Part shown: piece by piece, positions 35,840-43,432 of the stretch
Layout of the letters: every line of letters starts with the position of its first letter
How positions within the stretch are numbered: the first letter of the stretch is position 1
Origin: Prauserella marina
GTDB lineage: Bacteria > Actinomycetota > Actinomycetes > Mycobacteriales > Pseudonocardiaceae
Length of the DNA stretch: 64,000 nucleotides
Direction: 5' to 3'
Assembly (NCBI RefSeq): GCF_002240355.1
Contig: NZ_CP016353.1
Span: forward strand, 2,468,501-2,532,500
Translations under genes and position numbers: made by a program
The notes under the pieces: model-generated
Seen by the model: only the letters and a program-made list of their open reading frames with translations
Database searches by the model: none
Told to the model about the DNA's origin: nothing

Positions 35840-37093
35840 ATGAGCACAATGGACGGTCCGGCGACCGCCGACGTGGTGATCGTCGGCGCCTCGGTGGGCG
35901 GTGTCGGGGTCGCCGACGCGCTGCGTTCGTCAGGGTTCGCGGGTTCGCTCGTGCTTGTCGACGCCGAGCCGGGATTGCCCTACGACAAGCCGCCGCTGTC
36001 CAAACAGGCCCTGCGCCCCGACTGGGAAGCGGAACGTGGTCTGCTGCGCCCACGGGAACACTACGAGCGGCACGACATCCGGCTCGTACTGGGCAGCGCC
36101 GCGGTCGCGCTCGCCGAAGGGCCGCGCGGGCGCACCCTGGTGCGGCTGGCCGACGGGAGCGAACTCGACGCGGCGACCGTGGTGCTCGCGCCTGGCGCGA
36201 AAGCGAGGACCCTGCCTCGTGAGGTCGTCGCGCCAGGACTGAGCGGGGTGCACACCATCCGCACCGAGACCGACAGCGCCGAGGTTCGCGCGTCGCTCGC
36301 TCCCGGCCGCCGCCTCGTCGTCGTGGGAGGCGGGTTCATCGGAGCTGAGGCCGCCGGGGTGGCGGCGGCTCTCGGTGCCGACGTGACCATTGTGGAGCAA
36401 CAGCGACTTCCTTTTCTCGGGCTCTTCGGTGAGGCGGTCGCCGGCGCGCTGTGCCGCAGGCACACCGAGCGGGGCATCACGGTGCTCGGGGGCACGAAGG
36501 TCGAGCGGATCGAGGGGGAGCACCGGGCCGAGGCCGTGCTGCTGGCGGACGGCACAAGGCTGCCAGCCGACCTGGTACTGCTGGGGCTCGGTGCCGTGCC
36601 CCGCGTCGAATGGCTTGCCGGATCCGGGATCGCGCTCGGCTCAGGGAGCACCGGGATCCTGTGCGACGAGCAGGGCAGGACGTCGCGGCCGGGCGTCTAC
36701 GCGGTGGGGGACGCCGCGGCGTGGCGAGACGCGGGGACAGGGGCCGTGCGCAGGATCGAGCACTGGACGACGGCGAGGGAGCAGGCCGCCGCCGTCGCGA
36801 ACGCCATCCTGCGCCAGGTGCGCGAAACCCCGCCCGGGGTCCCCTACTTCTGGTCCGATCAGCACGGCGGCAGGCTCCAGTTTCTCGGTACGACCGAGGG
36901 GTTCGACCGCGCCGAACCGGTGCACGGCTCGCTGGAGAACGGGCGGGAGAGCTGGGTCGTGCTCTACGGAAAGGCAGGCGTGCTCGTCGGCGCGCTCGGT
37001 CTCTCCTCGGCGAGAGAACTGATGCCCTACCGGCGGCGAATCGCCGAGCGCGCCGCGCTGGACGCCGTACTCACCGAGGTCCGGCCGCGCTGA
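35840..37093 (+). CDS. FAD-dependent ferredoxin reductase
   Basis: A 417-residue pyridine-nucleotide oxidoreductase. FAD motif VIVGASVGGVGVADALR, PYDKPPLSKQAL, NAD motif LVVVGGGFIGAEAAGVAAALG, and VYAVGDAAAW, with the reductase C-terminal domain (YFWSDQHGGRLQFLGTTEG). It matches the oxygenase-coupled NADH-ferredoxin reductase family (BphA4-like), passing electrons from NADH to the ferredoxin immediately upstream. The ATG follows GAGGAG by 5-6 bases. It is the last gene of the operon; a CCGTGG hairpin follows. Confidence 0.92.
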   Translation: MSTMDGPATADVVIVGASVGGVGVADALRSSGFAGSLVLVDAEPGLPYDKPPLSKQALRPDWEAERGLLRPREHYERHDIRLVLGSAAVALAEGPRGRTLVRLADGSELDAATVVLAPGAKARTLPREVVAPGLSGVHTIRTETDSAEVRASLAPGRRLVVVGGGFIGAEAAGVAAALGADVTIVEQQRLPFLGLFGEAVAGALCRRHTERGITVLGGTKVERIEGEHRAEAVLLADGTRLPADLVLLGLGAVPRVEWLAGSGIALGSGSTGILCDEQGRTSRPGVYAVGDAAAWRDAGTGAVRRIEHWTTAREQAAAVANAILRQVRETPPGVPYFWSDQHGGRLQFLGTTEGFDRAEPVHGSLENGRESWVVLYGKAGVLVGALGLSSARELMPYRRRIAERAALDAVLTEVRPR

Positions 37094-37111
37094 GAGCCGC
37101 GCCGGGGTGTG

Positions 37112-37126
37112 CCGTGGCGGCCACGG
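37112..37126 (+). terminator. Short hairpin after the oxygenase operon
   Basis: CCGTGG-CGG-CCACGG forms a perfect 6-bp stem with a 3-nt loop, 18 bp after the ferredoxin-reductase stop. There is no U-tract, so it is a weak terminator candidate; it also precedes the GntR operator. Confidence 0.35.
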
Positions 37127-37146
37127 GGAGGCGAGGTGGTTACCAT

Positions 37147-37164
37147 GTCATTGGTTGAATCAAT
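37147..37164. promoter_or_regulatory. Candidate autoregulatory GntR operator
   Basis: GTCATTGGTTGAATCAAT. TTGGTT-G-AATCAA is a near-palindrome (5 of 6 pairs), and the left part repeats the GTCAWTGGTTG motif found before the TRAP and Rieske operons. It lies 60-77 bp before the regulator start. Confidence 0.55.
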
Positions 37165-37223
37165 CACGCGTCGTCCGAGGCGAGGACAGGCCAGTCGGGC
37201 CGCGTCGTCAGGAGGAGACGTTC

Positions 37224-37967
37224 ATGGCCACGCCAGCCTTCCAGCCGGCCCGCCCCCGGCGTGCCTTCGACGAGATCATCGCGCAGGTCCGTGGCATGGT
37301 TCGTTCGGGGGAGCTGCGTCCTGGTGACCGGCTTCCCGCGGAGCGGGCGCTCGCCGAGCAGTTCGCGGTCAGCAGAAACACGGTGCGTGAGGCACTGCGG
37401 ATGCTGGAGATCTCCGGTTTGGTCCAGCTTCGCCGTGGCGCGGCGGGCGGTGCCTTCATCGCCAAGGCCGATCCCGGCAAGGTGGCTACGACGATGACCG
37501 ACATGCTCGAACTGAGCCAGTTCTCCATGACCGACCTGACCGAGGCCCGGACGTGGCTGGAGTCGCTGATGGTGCGGGTCGCCTGCGAGCGCATGTCCGA
37601 CGAGGTCATGGGCAAACTCACGGCCAATGTCGCCGAGGCCGCCGCGCTGAGCGCCGCGGGCGATTGGGAACGCAAGGCGGTCGTGCACGTCCAGTTCCAC
37701 AACATACTGGCCGAGGCGACGAACAACCCGGTCATGGTCGCGATGATCGACGCGCTCATGCAGGTGATGCAGAAGATCGTGCTGACGCTGGGGCCCAGTG
37801 AGGGCGACGTGGTGTTGCGGTCTCAGCGCAAGGTACTCAAGCATCTCAAGGCGGGCGATGCCGACGCCGCCGTCGCCGAGATGGAACGGCATCTCCGGCG
37901 TATTCACAAGATGTGGCTCGACGCGGATTACAAGGGTTCCTATTCCGGCTCTTCCACTTCGGACTGA
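37224..37967 (+). CDS. GntR family (FadR/FCD) regulator of the aromatic island
   Basis: A 247-residue regulator. Winged helix: FDEIIAQVRGMVRSGELRPGDRLPAERALAEQFAVSRNTVREALRMLEISGLVQLRRGAAGGAFI. The C-terminal helical FCD domain includes LTEARTWLESLMVRVACERM, VVHVQFHNILAEATNNPVM and MERHLRRIHKMW; the Asp/His-type metal pocket of FCD proteins is partly seen (QFHNIL, RHL). Such regulators usually bind an organic acid. GGAGGAGA precedes the ATG. Position at the operon end and the shared upstream motif make it the likely repressor of the TRAP and oxygenase operons. Confidence 0.9.
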   Translation: MATPAFQPARPRRAFDEIIAQVRGMVRSGELRPGDRLPAERALAEQFAVSRNTVREALRMLEISGLVQLRRGAAGGAFIAKADPGKVATTMTDMLELSQFSMTDLTEARTWLESLMVRVACERMSDEVMGKLTANVAEAAALSAAGDWERKAVVHVQFHNILAEATNNPVMVAMIDALMQVMQKIVLTLGPSEGDVVLRSQRKVLKHLKAGDADAAVAEMERHLRRIHKMWLDADYKGSYSGSSTSD

Positions 37968-38047
37968 TCCCTTCGCCACCGCCGCTCAGGGAAGCCGGGA
38001 GTGCGGCTACACTCGGTGGCCGTGTCGAGCGAAACGGGGTGCATCCG

Positions 38048-38698
38048 GTGAACGACCACGCTGGAAGCTTGCCGGCGCAGTGCTATCTGCTCGCGTGCGA
38101 CCCGCAACGGCACACTGTGCCCGACCGGCACCAGCTCGGGCTTCTCATGCGCGGTGCCGTGCTCGCCGAACTGCTGCTGTCCGGTGCGCTCACCGACGAC
38201 AACGGTTTCGCCGGCGCGGCGGGATCGGTGCAGTCCTCGGGCGTTCTCGGTGACGTACTGGGCGAGGTCGCGGCGAGCAAACCGCGCCGCTGGGGTGCCT
38301 GGATCCGCAAGGGCTGGAAGCCGACGCTGAACACGGTCGAGGCCGATCTGCGTGAGCACGGCGTGATCGACGTGACCACGAAGACGGTGCTGGGCATCGT
38401 GGTGCGCAGGAGGGTGACGATTCTCGACGAACCGAGGGCGCTGCGGCTGCGCGCGGTGGTCACGGACGCCGTCCAGGGGACCGGCGAGGTCAGCCTGCTC
38501 ACCGAGCGGGACGCGCTGCTCGCCGGGCTTGCCACCGCGGTCGAGCTGAAAACCACGGGCTCGGTCACCGAGCGCTGGCGGCTGCGGCGCAGGATCGCCG
38601 ACATTCAGCGCAGGGGTGAGCCCGTCGTGCCCGCTCTGCGTGCCGCGTTCGGCCAGTTGCGCGCCGCCCGTACCTCCGGAGGCGGCGGCGGAGCCTGA
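38048..38698 (+). CDS. GPP34 (GOLPH3/VPS74-like) family protein
   Basis: A 216-residue soluble protein of the actinobacterial GPP34 family. Visible blocks: YLLACDPQRHTVPDRHQLGLLMRGAVLAELLLSGALTDDNG, SKPRRWGAWIRKGWKPTLNTVEADLREHGVIDVTTKTVLGIVVRRRVTILD and the C-terminal RRRIADIQRRGEPVVPALRAAFGQL. The eukaryotic homologue binds PI4P on Golgi membranes; the bacterial role is unknown. The GTG at 38048 is chosen over the GTG at 38039. It has no obvious operon partner. Confidence 0.85.
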   Translation: MNDHAGSLPAQCYLLACDPQRHTVPDRHQLGLLMRGAVLAELLLSGALTDDNGFAGAAGSVQSSGVLGDVLGEVAASKPRRWGAWIRKGWKPTLNTVEADLREHGVIDVTTKTVLGIVVRRRVTILDEPRALRLRAVVTDAVQGTGEVSLLTERDALLAGLATAVELKTTGSVTERWRLRRRIADIQRRGEPVVPALRAAFGQLRAARTSGGGGGA

Positions 38699-38885
38699 TC
38701 CTGGTCTGTCTCTTGTGGACTGATCAGCGGCAGTTACGCCGGACATTCCGGCACGAACCGGATTTCCGAGGTAACCGGAAAACAATTTCCGTTTCCATTC
38801 CCGTGACCCCGCCGAAATGGGGGTGGCGTAACGCTCGGAAATCGGCCATTCTTCAGGCTTCCGGCCAATCGCGGAGGGGACGGTC

Positions 38886-40133
38886 ATGAAGATCGTCATT
38901 GCGGGAGCGGGGATCGGCGGACTGAGCACGGCGCTCCGGCTGCACGGCCACGGCATCGACTGCGAGATTCACGAGCAGAGCGGGCGGCTGCGGCAGCTGG
39001 GGGTCGGCATCAACCTGCTGCCGCACGCGGTGCGGGAATTCGCCGAACTCGGCCTCCTCGAACGGCTCGTCGAGGCCGGAATCGAAACCAGGGAACTGTT
39101 CTACACGCACCGGCTTGGGCACGAAATCCTCCGGAAACCGTGCGGAATCGACGCGGGATTCGCGCTGCCTCAGATCAGTCTGCACCGGGGCAGGCTGCAA
39201 GGCGTGTTGCTGCGCGCCGTGCGGGAACGCCTCGGGGCGCACGCGGTCAAGCCGGGGCACCGGCTGACCGGCTTCGACCAGGACTCCGGCGGGGTGACCG
39301 TGTCGTTCGCCGATGCCGGGGGGAGCGCGCTCCCGCCGGTGCGCGGCGACGTGCTCGTCGGCGCCGACGGTATTCACTCCACGGTGCGCTCCATCCTGTT
39401 CCCCCGTGAAGGTCCTCCCAGGTGGAACGGCGTCACGATGTGGCGCGGCGCCACGGAATGGCCCGCGTTCGGCACCGGTGGATCGATGCTCATCGCGGGA
39501 GGGACCTCGGCGAAACTGGTCGCCTATCCGATCGGGCGCGGCCGGCGGCCGGACAGCAGGCTCACCAACTGGGCGATCTGCGTGCTGACGGGCAAGGACG
39601 GCGAGCAGCCGCCGCTGCGACAGGACTGGTCGAGGCTCGCCGACCGTGCCGAGTTGTGGCGCCACCTCGGCACCTTCCGGACCTCACTGATCGACCACGC
39701 GGCGCTCGTCGCGGCGACGGCGGAGTGCTTCGAGCTTCCCATGTGCGACAGGGACCCGCTGCCGTACTGGACGAGCGGGAGGGGCACCCTGCTCGGCGAC
39801 GCGGCGCACCCGATGTACCCGATGGGCTCCAACGGCGCGGGCCAGGCGATCCTCGACGCGACCGCGCTCGGCGCAAGGCTCGCCCTGCACGCCGATCCCG
39901 CCGAGGCGCTGCTGGCCTACCAGGAAGCGCGGCTCCCGGTGACCGGCGAGGTCGTGCTGCGTAACCGCCTTGGCGGGCCCGAGCGGGTCATCGACGAGGT
40001 CGAGCGCAGGGCGCCCGAGGGATTCACGCACATCGGCGACGTGATGACCGCCGACGAGATCGACGCCGTCGTCTCCGGCTACGCCACGGCGACCGGTGGA
40101 GCGCGGGACCAGGTCAACCGGGACGCGGGCTGA
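38886..40133 (+). CDS. FAD-dependent monooxygenase, class A
   Basis: A 415-residue flavoprotein hydroxylase. N-terminal Rossmann motif VIAGAGIGGLSTALRLHGHGIDCEIHEQ, the DG motif (LVGADGIHSTVRSILFP) and the GD motif (GRGTLLGDAAHPMYPMGSNGAGQAILDA). The family hydroxylates aromatic rings with NAD(P)H and O2 (e.g. salicylate or 6-hydroxynicotinate hydroxylases). It is a single gene with a 187-bp upstream gap containing GGAAA-acaa-TTTCC, a possible operator. A link to the aromatic island 1.8 kb upstream is plausible but unproven. Confidence 0.9.
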   Translation: MKIVIAGAGIGGLSTALRLHGHGIDCEIHEQSGRLRQLGVGINLLPHAVREFAELGLLERLVEAGIETRELFYTHRLGHEILRKPCGIDAGFALPQISLHRGRLQGVLLRAVRERLGAHAVKPGHRLTGFDQDSGGVTVSFADAGGSALPPVRGDVLVGADGIHSTVRSILFPREGPPRWNGVTMWRGATEWPAFGTGGSMLIAGGTSAKLVAYPIGRGRRPDSRLTNWAICVLTGKDGEQPPLRQDWSRLADRAELWRHLGTFRTSLIDHAALVAATAECFELPMCDRDPLPYWTSGRGTLLGDAAHPMYPMGSNGAGQAILDATALGARLALHADPAEALLAYQEARLPVTGEVVLRNRLGGPERVIDEVERRAPEGFTHIGDVMTADEIDAVVSGYATATGGARDQVNRDAG

Positions 40134-40308
40134 GCACGGCCCTTCGATTCGCGGTGCCGCCTGGTCCTTTATGGACGCTCTCCTCGTGTCACGCTGGTGG
40201 GTGATGGCGGCGGGCGGGCCGGAGTGTCCGGCGTTATGTTCCGCCCAGTGGCCGCCGTGATTCCGGCGGCCAGGGCCAGCGACGACAGCGCCGAGAAGGG
40301 GACGGACC

Positions 40309-40575
40309 ATGGACGCACTCTTCCTTGCTCAAGCGGACGGCGACGGCAACGTGGGGGGCTGGGTACTCGGCATCGTGCTGATCCTCGTGGCACTCGCGGC
40401 GCTCTTGTTCTTCATCGCCGCCGTGGTCAGCATCATCCGCAGCACGAACTACGCCAGTGGTGGCAAGGCGATCTGGATTCTGGCCGTACTGGCTTTCCCG
40501 TTCATCGGGTCCCTGTTCTGGTTCGTCTGGGGCCGGAACTCGACCTTCCAGAACCCCACTCCTTCGCCACGGTGA
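40309..40575 (+). CDS. Small membrane protein with PLD nuclease N-terminal domain
   Basis: An 88-residue protein: polar start (MDALFLAQADGDGNVGG), a first helix WVLGIVLILVALAALLFFIAAVVSIIRST, a KAIWILAVLAFPFIGSLFWFVWGRN second helix, and a short tail. The motif W-x-L-x-x-x-x-x-P-x-x-G-x-x-x-W-F-x-x-G is that of the PLDc_N domain found at the N-terminus of cardiolipin synthases, here stand-alone. Function unknown. It converges with the GDT1 gene 3 bp away. Confidence 0.75.
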   Translation: MDALFLAQADGDGNVGGWVLGIVLILVALAALLFFIAAVVSIIRSTNYASGGKAIWILAVLAFPFIGSLFWFVWGRNSTFQNPTPSPR

Positions 40576-40578
40576 CGG

Positions 40579-41184
40579 TCAGGCCAGCAGGCTGGTCGCG
40601 CCCTGGATGGTCATGACGGTCCCGACGGCGAAGAAGAGCACGGCCGCGCCGATCCGGATGGCCCGCTCCGGCAGTTTCTTGCCAAGCAACCTGCCGAGGA
40701 CGACCGCGATGCCGTCGGCGAGCACCATTCCCACTGTCGAGCCGATCCACACCGCGAGCCAGGCGAGCGGCGTGCCCGAGTAGCCCGCTCCGACGGTGAT
40801 CGTGGCCAGCATCGTCTTGTCGCCGAGTTCGGCGAGGAAGAAGATCGTCGCGACGGTCATGAACGCCGACTTGGCCCGCCTGCTCGCCGCGCGGCTCTCG
40901 TCGTCGGCGGTGAGTTCGTCTCCTCGCAACGTCCACGCCCCGAAGACCAGGAAGGCGAGTCCGGCCACGAGCGTGATCCAGTTCGTCGGGATGGCCAGGC
41001 CCAGTACCTCGGCGATGAGCACGCTCGCGCCGTGCACGGCTATCGTCGCCGCGGTGATACCCGCCATGACGGTCAGTGCCCGGTATCTGGTCGCCAGCGA
41101 GAGCGCGACCAATTGCGTCTTGTCTCCCATTTCGGCGATGAAGATGGCGCCCGTGCTCACGCCGAGTGCGGCAAAAAATTCCAT
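40579..41184 (-). CDS. GDT1/TMEM165 family manganese exporter
   Basis: A 201-residue membrane protein of the UPF0016 family with six helices. The two signature motifs E-x-G-D-K-T/S are present: FIAEMGDKTQL near residue 19 and FLAELGDKTML near residue 125, in the two repeat halves. Family members export Mn2+ or Ca2+; bacterial homologues (MneA type) protect against manganese. The Mn2+ riboswitch directly upstream identifies manganese as the effector. GGGAGGA lies 11 bases before the ATG. Confidence 0.92.
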   Translation of the reverse strand: MEFFAALGVSTGAIFIAEMGDKTQLVALSLATRYRALTVMAGITAATIAVHGASVLIAEVLGLAIPTNWITLVAGLAFLVFGAWTLRGDELTADDESRAASRRAKSAFMTVATIFFLAELGDKTMLATITVGAGYSGTPLAWLAVWIGSTVGMVLADGIAVVLGRLLGKKLPERAIRIGAAVLFFAVGTVMTIQGATSLLA

Positions 41185-41251
41185 CCGGTTTCGTGTCCTC
41201 CCAGTACGGAGAAACGGCGCACGCCGAACCCCCGACTCGTTGCCAGCAGCG

Positions 41252-41366
41252 AGCCGCAGGTCTCGTCCGCCTGACTCGGCAGGCTCATGCGACCGGGCCT
41301 GCCAATGAAAACACGGCAGGCCATTCTGTCGATCGCGTGAATTGAGGACTACTCCCCTCCGGTGAA
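41252..41366 (-). promoter_or_regulatory. yybP-ykoY manganese riboswitch
   Basis: On the minus strand the conserved core is visible: CCGGAGGGGAGTAG (the L1 sequence, GGGGAGTAG at 41357-41349), a hairpin GGCCTGCC/GGCAGGCC, GGTCGCATGAGCCTGCC, and GACGAGACC (41267-41259). The closing P1 helix pairs CCGGAGG (41362-41356) with CCTGCGG (41260-41254) with one mismatch. The element lies in the 5' leader of the GDT1 exporter, the usual gene for this riboswitch; high Mn2+ should switch expression on. Confidence 0.85.
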
Positions 41367-41370
41367 AGCA

Positions 41371-41399
41371 ACCCTAATGCGCGTATCCGTAAAGGGCAA
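41371..41399 (-). promoter_or_regulatory. Promoter for the riboswitch-GDT1 transcript
   Basis: TTGCCC (41399-41394) and TAGGGT (41376-41371) are separated by exactly 17 bases on the minus strand. The predicted start, about 6 bases on, coincides with the first base pairs of the riboswitch P1 helix. Confidence 0.6.
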
Positions 41400-41572
41400 C
41401 GATTCGCATTTCCTGTTTTCGTTTCTCGTTGTTTCGAATAACGGGATTCGTTGCGGCGAAATGAATTCTTCAGGCCGGTGCCCGGTCGTGAGTGGCCTCG
41501 CGTAACCGTCGATGCGGTACGGCGTGCCCGGTGATTGCTAGTGTCGCCGGTGACGGAAGGGCAGAACACACG
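41400..41572. other. AT-richer divergent intergenic stretch
   Basis: This stretch between the GDT1 promoter and the aldo/keto reductase gene contains T-rich runs (TTTCCTGTTTTCGTTTCTCG) that stand out from the 70% GC background. No gene or clear operator is seen; it probably holds the promoter of the reductase. Confidence 0.4.
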
Positions 41573-42463
41573 ATGAATCCGACGACGTTCCGCATCGGCG
41601 GGGATCTTGAGGTCGGGCGCCTCGGCTTCGGCGCCATGCATTTGCCGACCGAGCGGGGTCAGGCGTGGCAGGACTCGATCGCCGTCGCGCGCCGCGCGGT
41701 CGAACTGGGGGTGACGCTCATCGACACCGCCTACCTCTACGCGTGGGGCGCGAACGAGGAGTTGCTCGCCGAGGCGTTGTTTCCGTACCCGCCGGAGTTG
41801 CTCGTGACCACCAAGGTCGGTATCGCGCGCTCGGAGGAGACGGGGGAGTGGGGCCTCGACGGCCGTCCCGAGGTGCTGGGAAAACAGGTCGAGCGCGCGT
41901 TGCGGGTGCTGCGCGTCGAACGGCTGGAACTGCTGCAATTGCACCGCATCGACCCCGAGGTTCCACTTGACGAGCAGGTCGGAGCGCTGCGGGAACTCAA
42001 GGAAGCGGGCAAGATCGGCCGGATCGGCCTTTCGGAGGTCGGCGTCGGCGAACTCGAAGCCGCGCGGCGGATCACCGACATCGCGAGCGTGCAGAACCGC
42101 TACAGCCTCCTGCACCGGGAACACGAACAGGTGCTGTCGGCCTGCGCGGAGGCCGGAATCGCGTTCCTGTCATGGCGGCCGGTCGCCGGCGCGACCCCTG
42201 AGACGTCGGCGAGGTGGGGGACCGAGGACGATTCGGGGATCTCGGACGTTGTCGCCGACGTCGCGGCGGAGGTCGAGGCCACCCCGGCTCAGGTCGCGCT
42301 CGCCTGGCTGCTCGCCCGCTCGCCGGTCGTGCTCCCGATTCCGGGAACCGGCAAGATGGCTCACCTCGAACAGAATCTGGCCGCGGCGGAGGTCGAGCTG
42401 AGTGCCGAGCAGTGGGCGCGGCTCGACGCTACCCGCCGCGACGTCGATACCGTCGGTGTATAA
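41573..42463 (+). CDS. Aldo/keto reductase
   Basis: A 296-residue TIM-barrel reductase: LGFGAMHLPTERGQAWQDS, catalytic Asp/Tyr in LIDTAYLYAWGANEELLAEAL, Lys in VTTKVGIA, LELLQLHRID, and LAWLLARSPVVLPIPGTGKMAHLEQNLAA for NADPH binding. It resembles the general oxidoreductase subgroup related to YdbC-like pyridoxal reductases. The ATG at 41573 is preceded by GGAAGGG. It stands alone, followed at 69 bp by an SDR gene in the same direction. Confidence 0.9.
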   Translation: MNPTTFRIGGDLEVGRLGFGAMHLPTERGQAWQDSIAVARRAVELGVTLIDTAYLYAWGANEELLAEALFPYPPELLVTTKVGIARSEETGEWGLDGRPEVLGKQVERALRVLRVERLELLQLHRIDPEVPLDEQVGALRELKEAGKIGRIGLSEVGVGELEAARRITDIASVQNRYSLLHREHEQVLSACAEAGIAFLSWRPVAGATPETSARWGTEDDSGISDVVADVAAEVEATPAQVALAWLLARSPVVLPIPGTGKMAHLEQNLAAAEVELSAEQWARLDATRRDVDTVGV

Positions 42464-42532
42464 CGACCTATTCAGCTCGGCCCTGGCGGATTTCGGTTGA
42501 TCGGCTCACGCCGCCCGTGGCACGGTGACCCG

Positions 42533-43366
42533 ATGACCGCACAGGACGGCGAGCACGGCAGGGACCCGTATCCGTTGCGGGGCAAGACCGCGCTGGTCAC
42601 CGGAGTGAGCAGGCGAGGCGGGATCGGCTATGCGATCGCGAGCAGGCTCGCCGCCTACGGGGCGGGGTTGACGCTGCACCACTTCGTTCCGCACGACAGG
42701 GAACAGGAGTGGGGTGCCGACGACCTCGGCGCCGTGCTGGCCGGAATCCGGTCCCGCCGCGGGATTCCGGGCACCGTGGTCGCCGACGTGCACGCCGACC
42801 TCGCCGAGCCGGAGGCGCCGCGGCACGTCGTCGACACCGCGGTGGCCGCGATGGGCCACGTCGACATCCTGATCTGCAATCACGCGCTGACCGGTTCGGA
42901 CGGTCCACTCGGTGAGCTGACGGCACGGGAACTGGACCTGCACTGGGCGGTGGACGCGCGATCGTGCATCCTGCTGACGCAAACCTTCGCCGGGCACCAC
43001 GACGGCAGGCCGGGCGGAGCGGTGGTGTTCCTGACCTCCGGCCAGCAACTGGGCCCCATGCCAGGCGAGATCGCCTACGCCTCCGCGAAGGCCGCGCTGG
43101 CCGGGATCACGATGACCATCGCCGATCAGCTCGCCGATCAGCGAATCAGGGTGAACACCGTCAATCCGGGGCCGGTCGACGTCGGGTACCTCACCGAATC
43201 CATGTGGGCCACGGTGGAGCCGATGTTCCCGTTCGGCAGGTATGGCAAGCCGGACGACCCTGCGAAGCTGATCAGCTGGCTGGTCACCGACGAGGCCGAC
43301 TGGGTCACCGGGCAGGTCATCAACACCGAGGGCGGATTCGGCAGGTGGAGGCCGCGCGGACAGTGA
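42533..43366 (+). CDS. SDR family oxidoreductase
   Basis: A 277-residue SDR with an extended loop: TGVSRRGGIGYAIASRLA (cofactor motif GxxxxGIG), DVHADL, CNHALTG (replacing the usual NNAG), FLTSGQQLGPM with the catalytic Ser, YASAKAAL (Tyr/Lys) and VNTVNPGPVDVGYL. The cofactor loop TGVSRRGGIG resembles that of enoyl/3-oxoacyl reductase-like proteins common in actinobacteria. Substrate unknown. Nothing else in its surroundings suggests a pathway. Confidence 0.87.
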   Translation: MTAQDGEHGRDPYPLRGKTALVTGVSRRGGIGYAIASRLAAYGAGLTLHHFVPHDREQEWGADDLGAVLAGIRSRRGIPGTVVADVHADLAEPEAPRHVVDTAVAAMGHVDILICNHALTGSDGPLGELTARELDLHWAVDARSCILLTQTFAGHHDGRPGGAVVFLTSGQQLGPMPGEIAYASAKAALAGITMTIADQLADQRIRVNTVNPGPVDVGYLTESMWATVEPMFPFGRYGKPDDPAKLISWLVTDEADWVTGQVINTEGGFGRWRPRGQ

Positions 43367-43432
43367 AGGGCCCGCGCGTGATTCCGGTGGATTCGCACCG
43401 ATCGGTCCCGGCTTCCGCTCCGAATACCGGGC

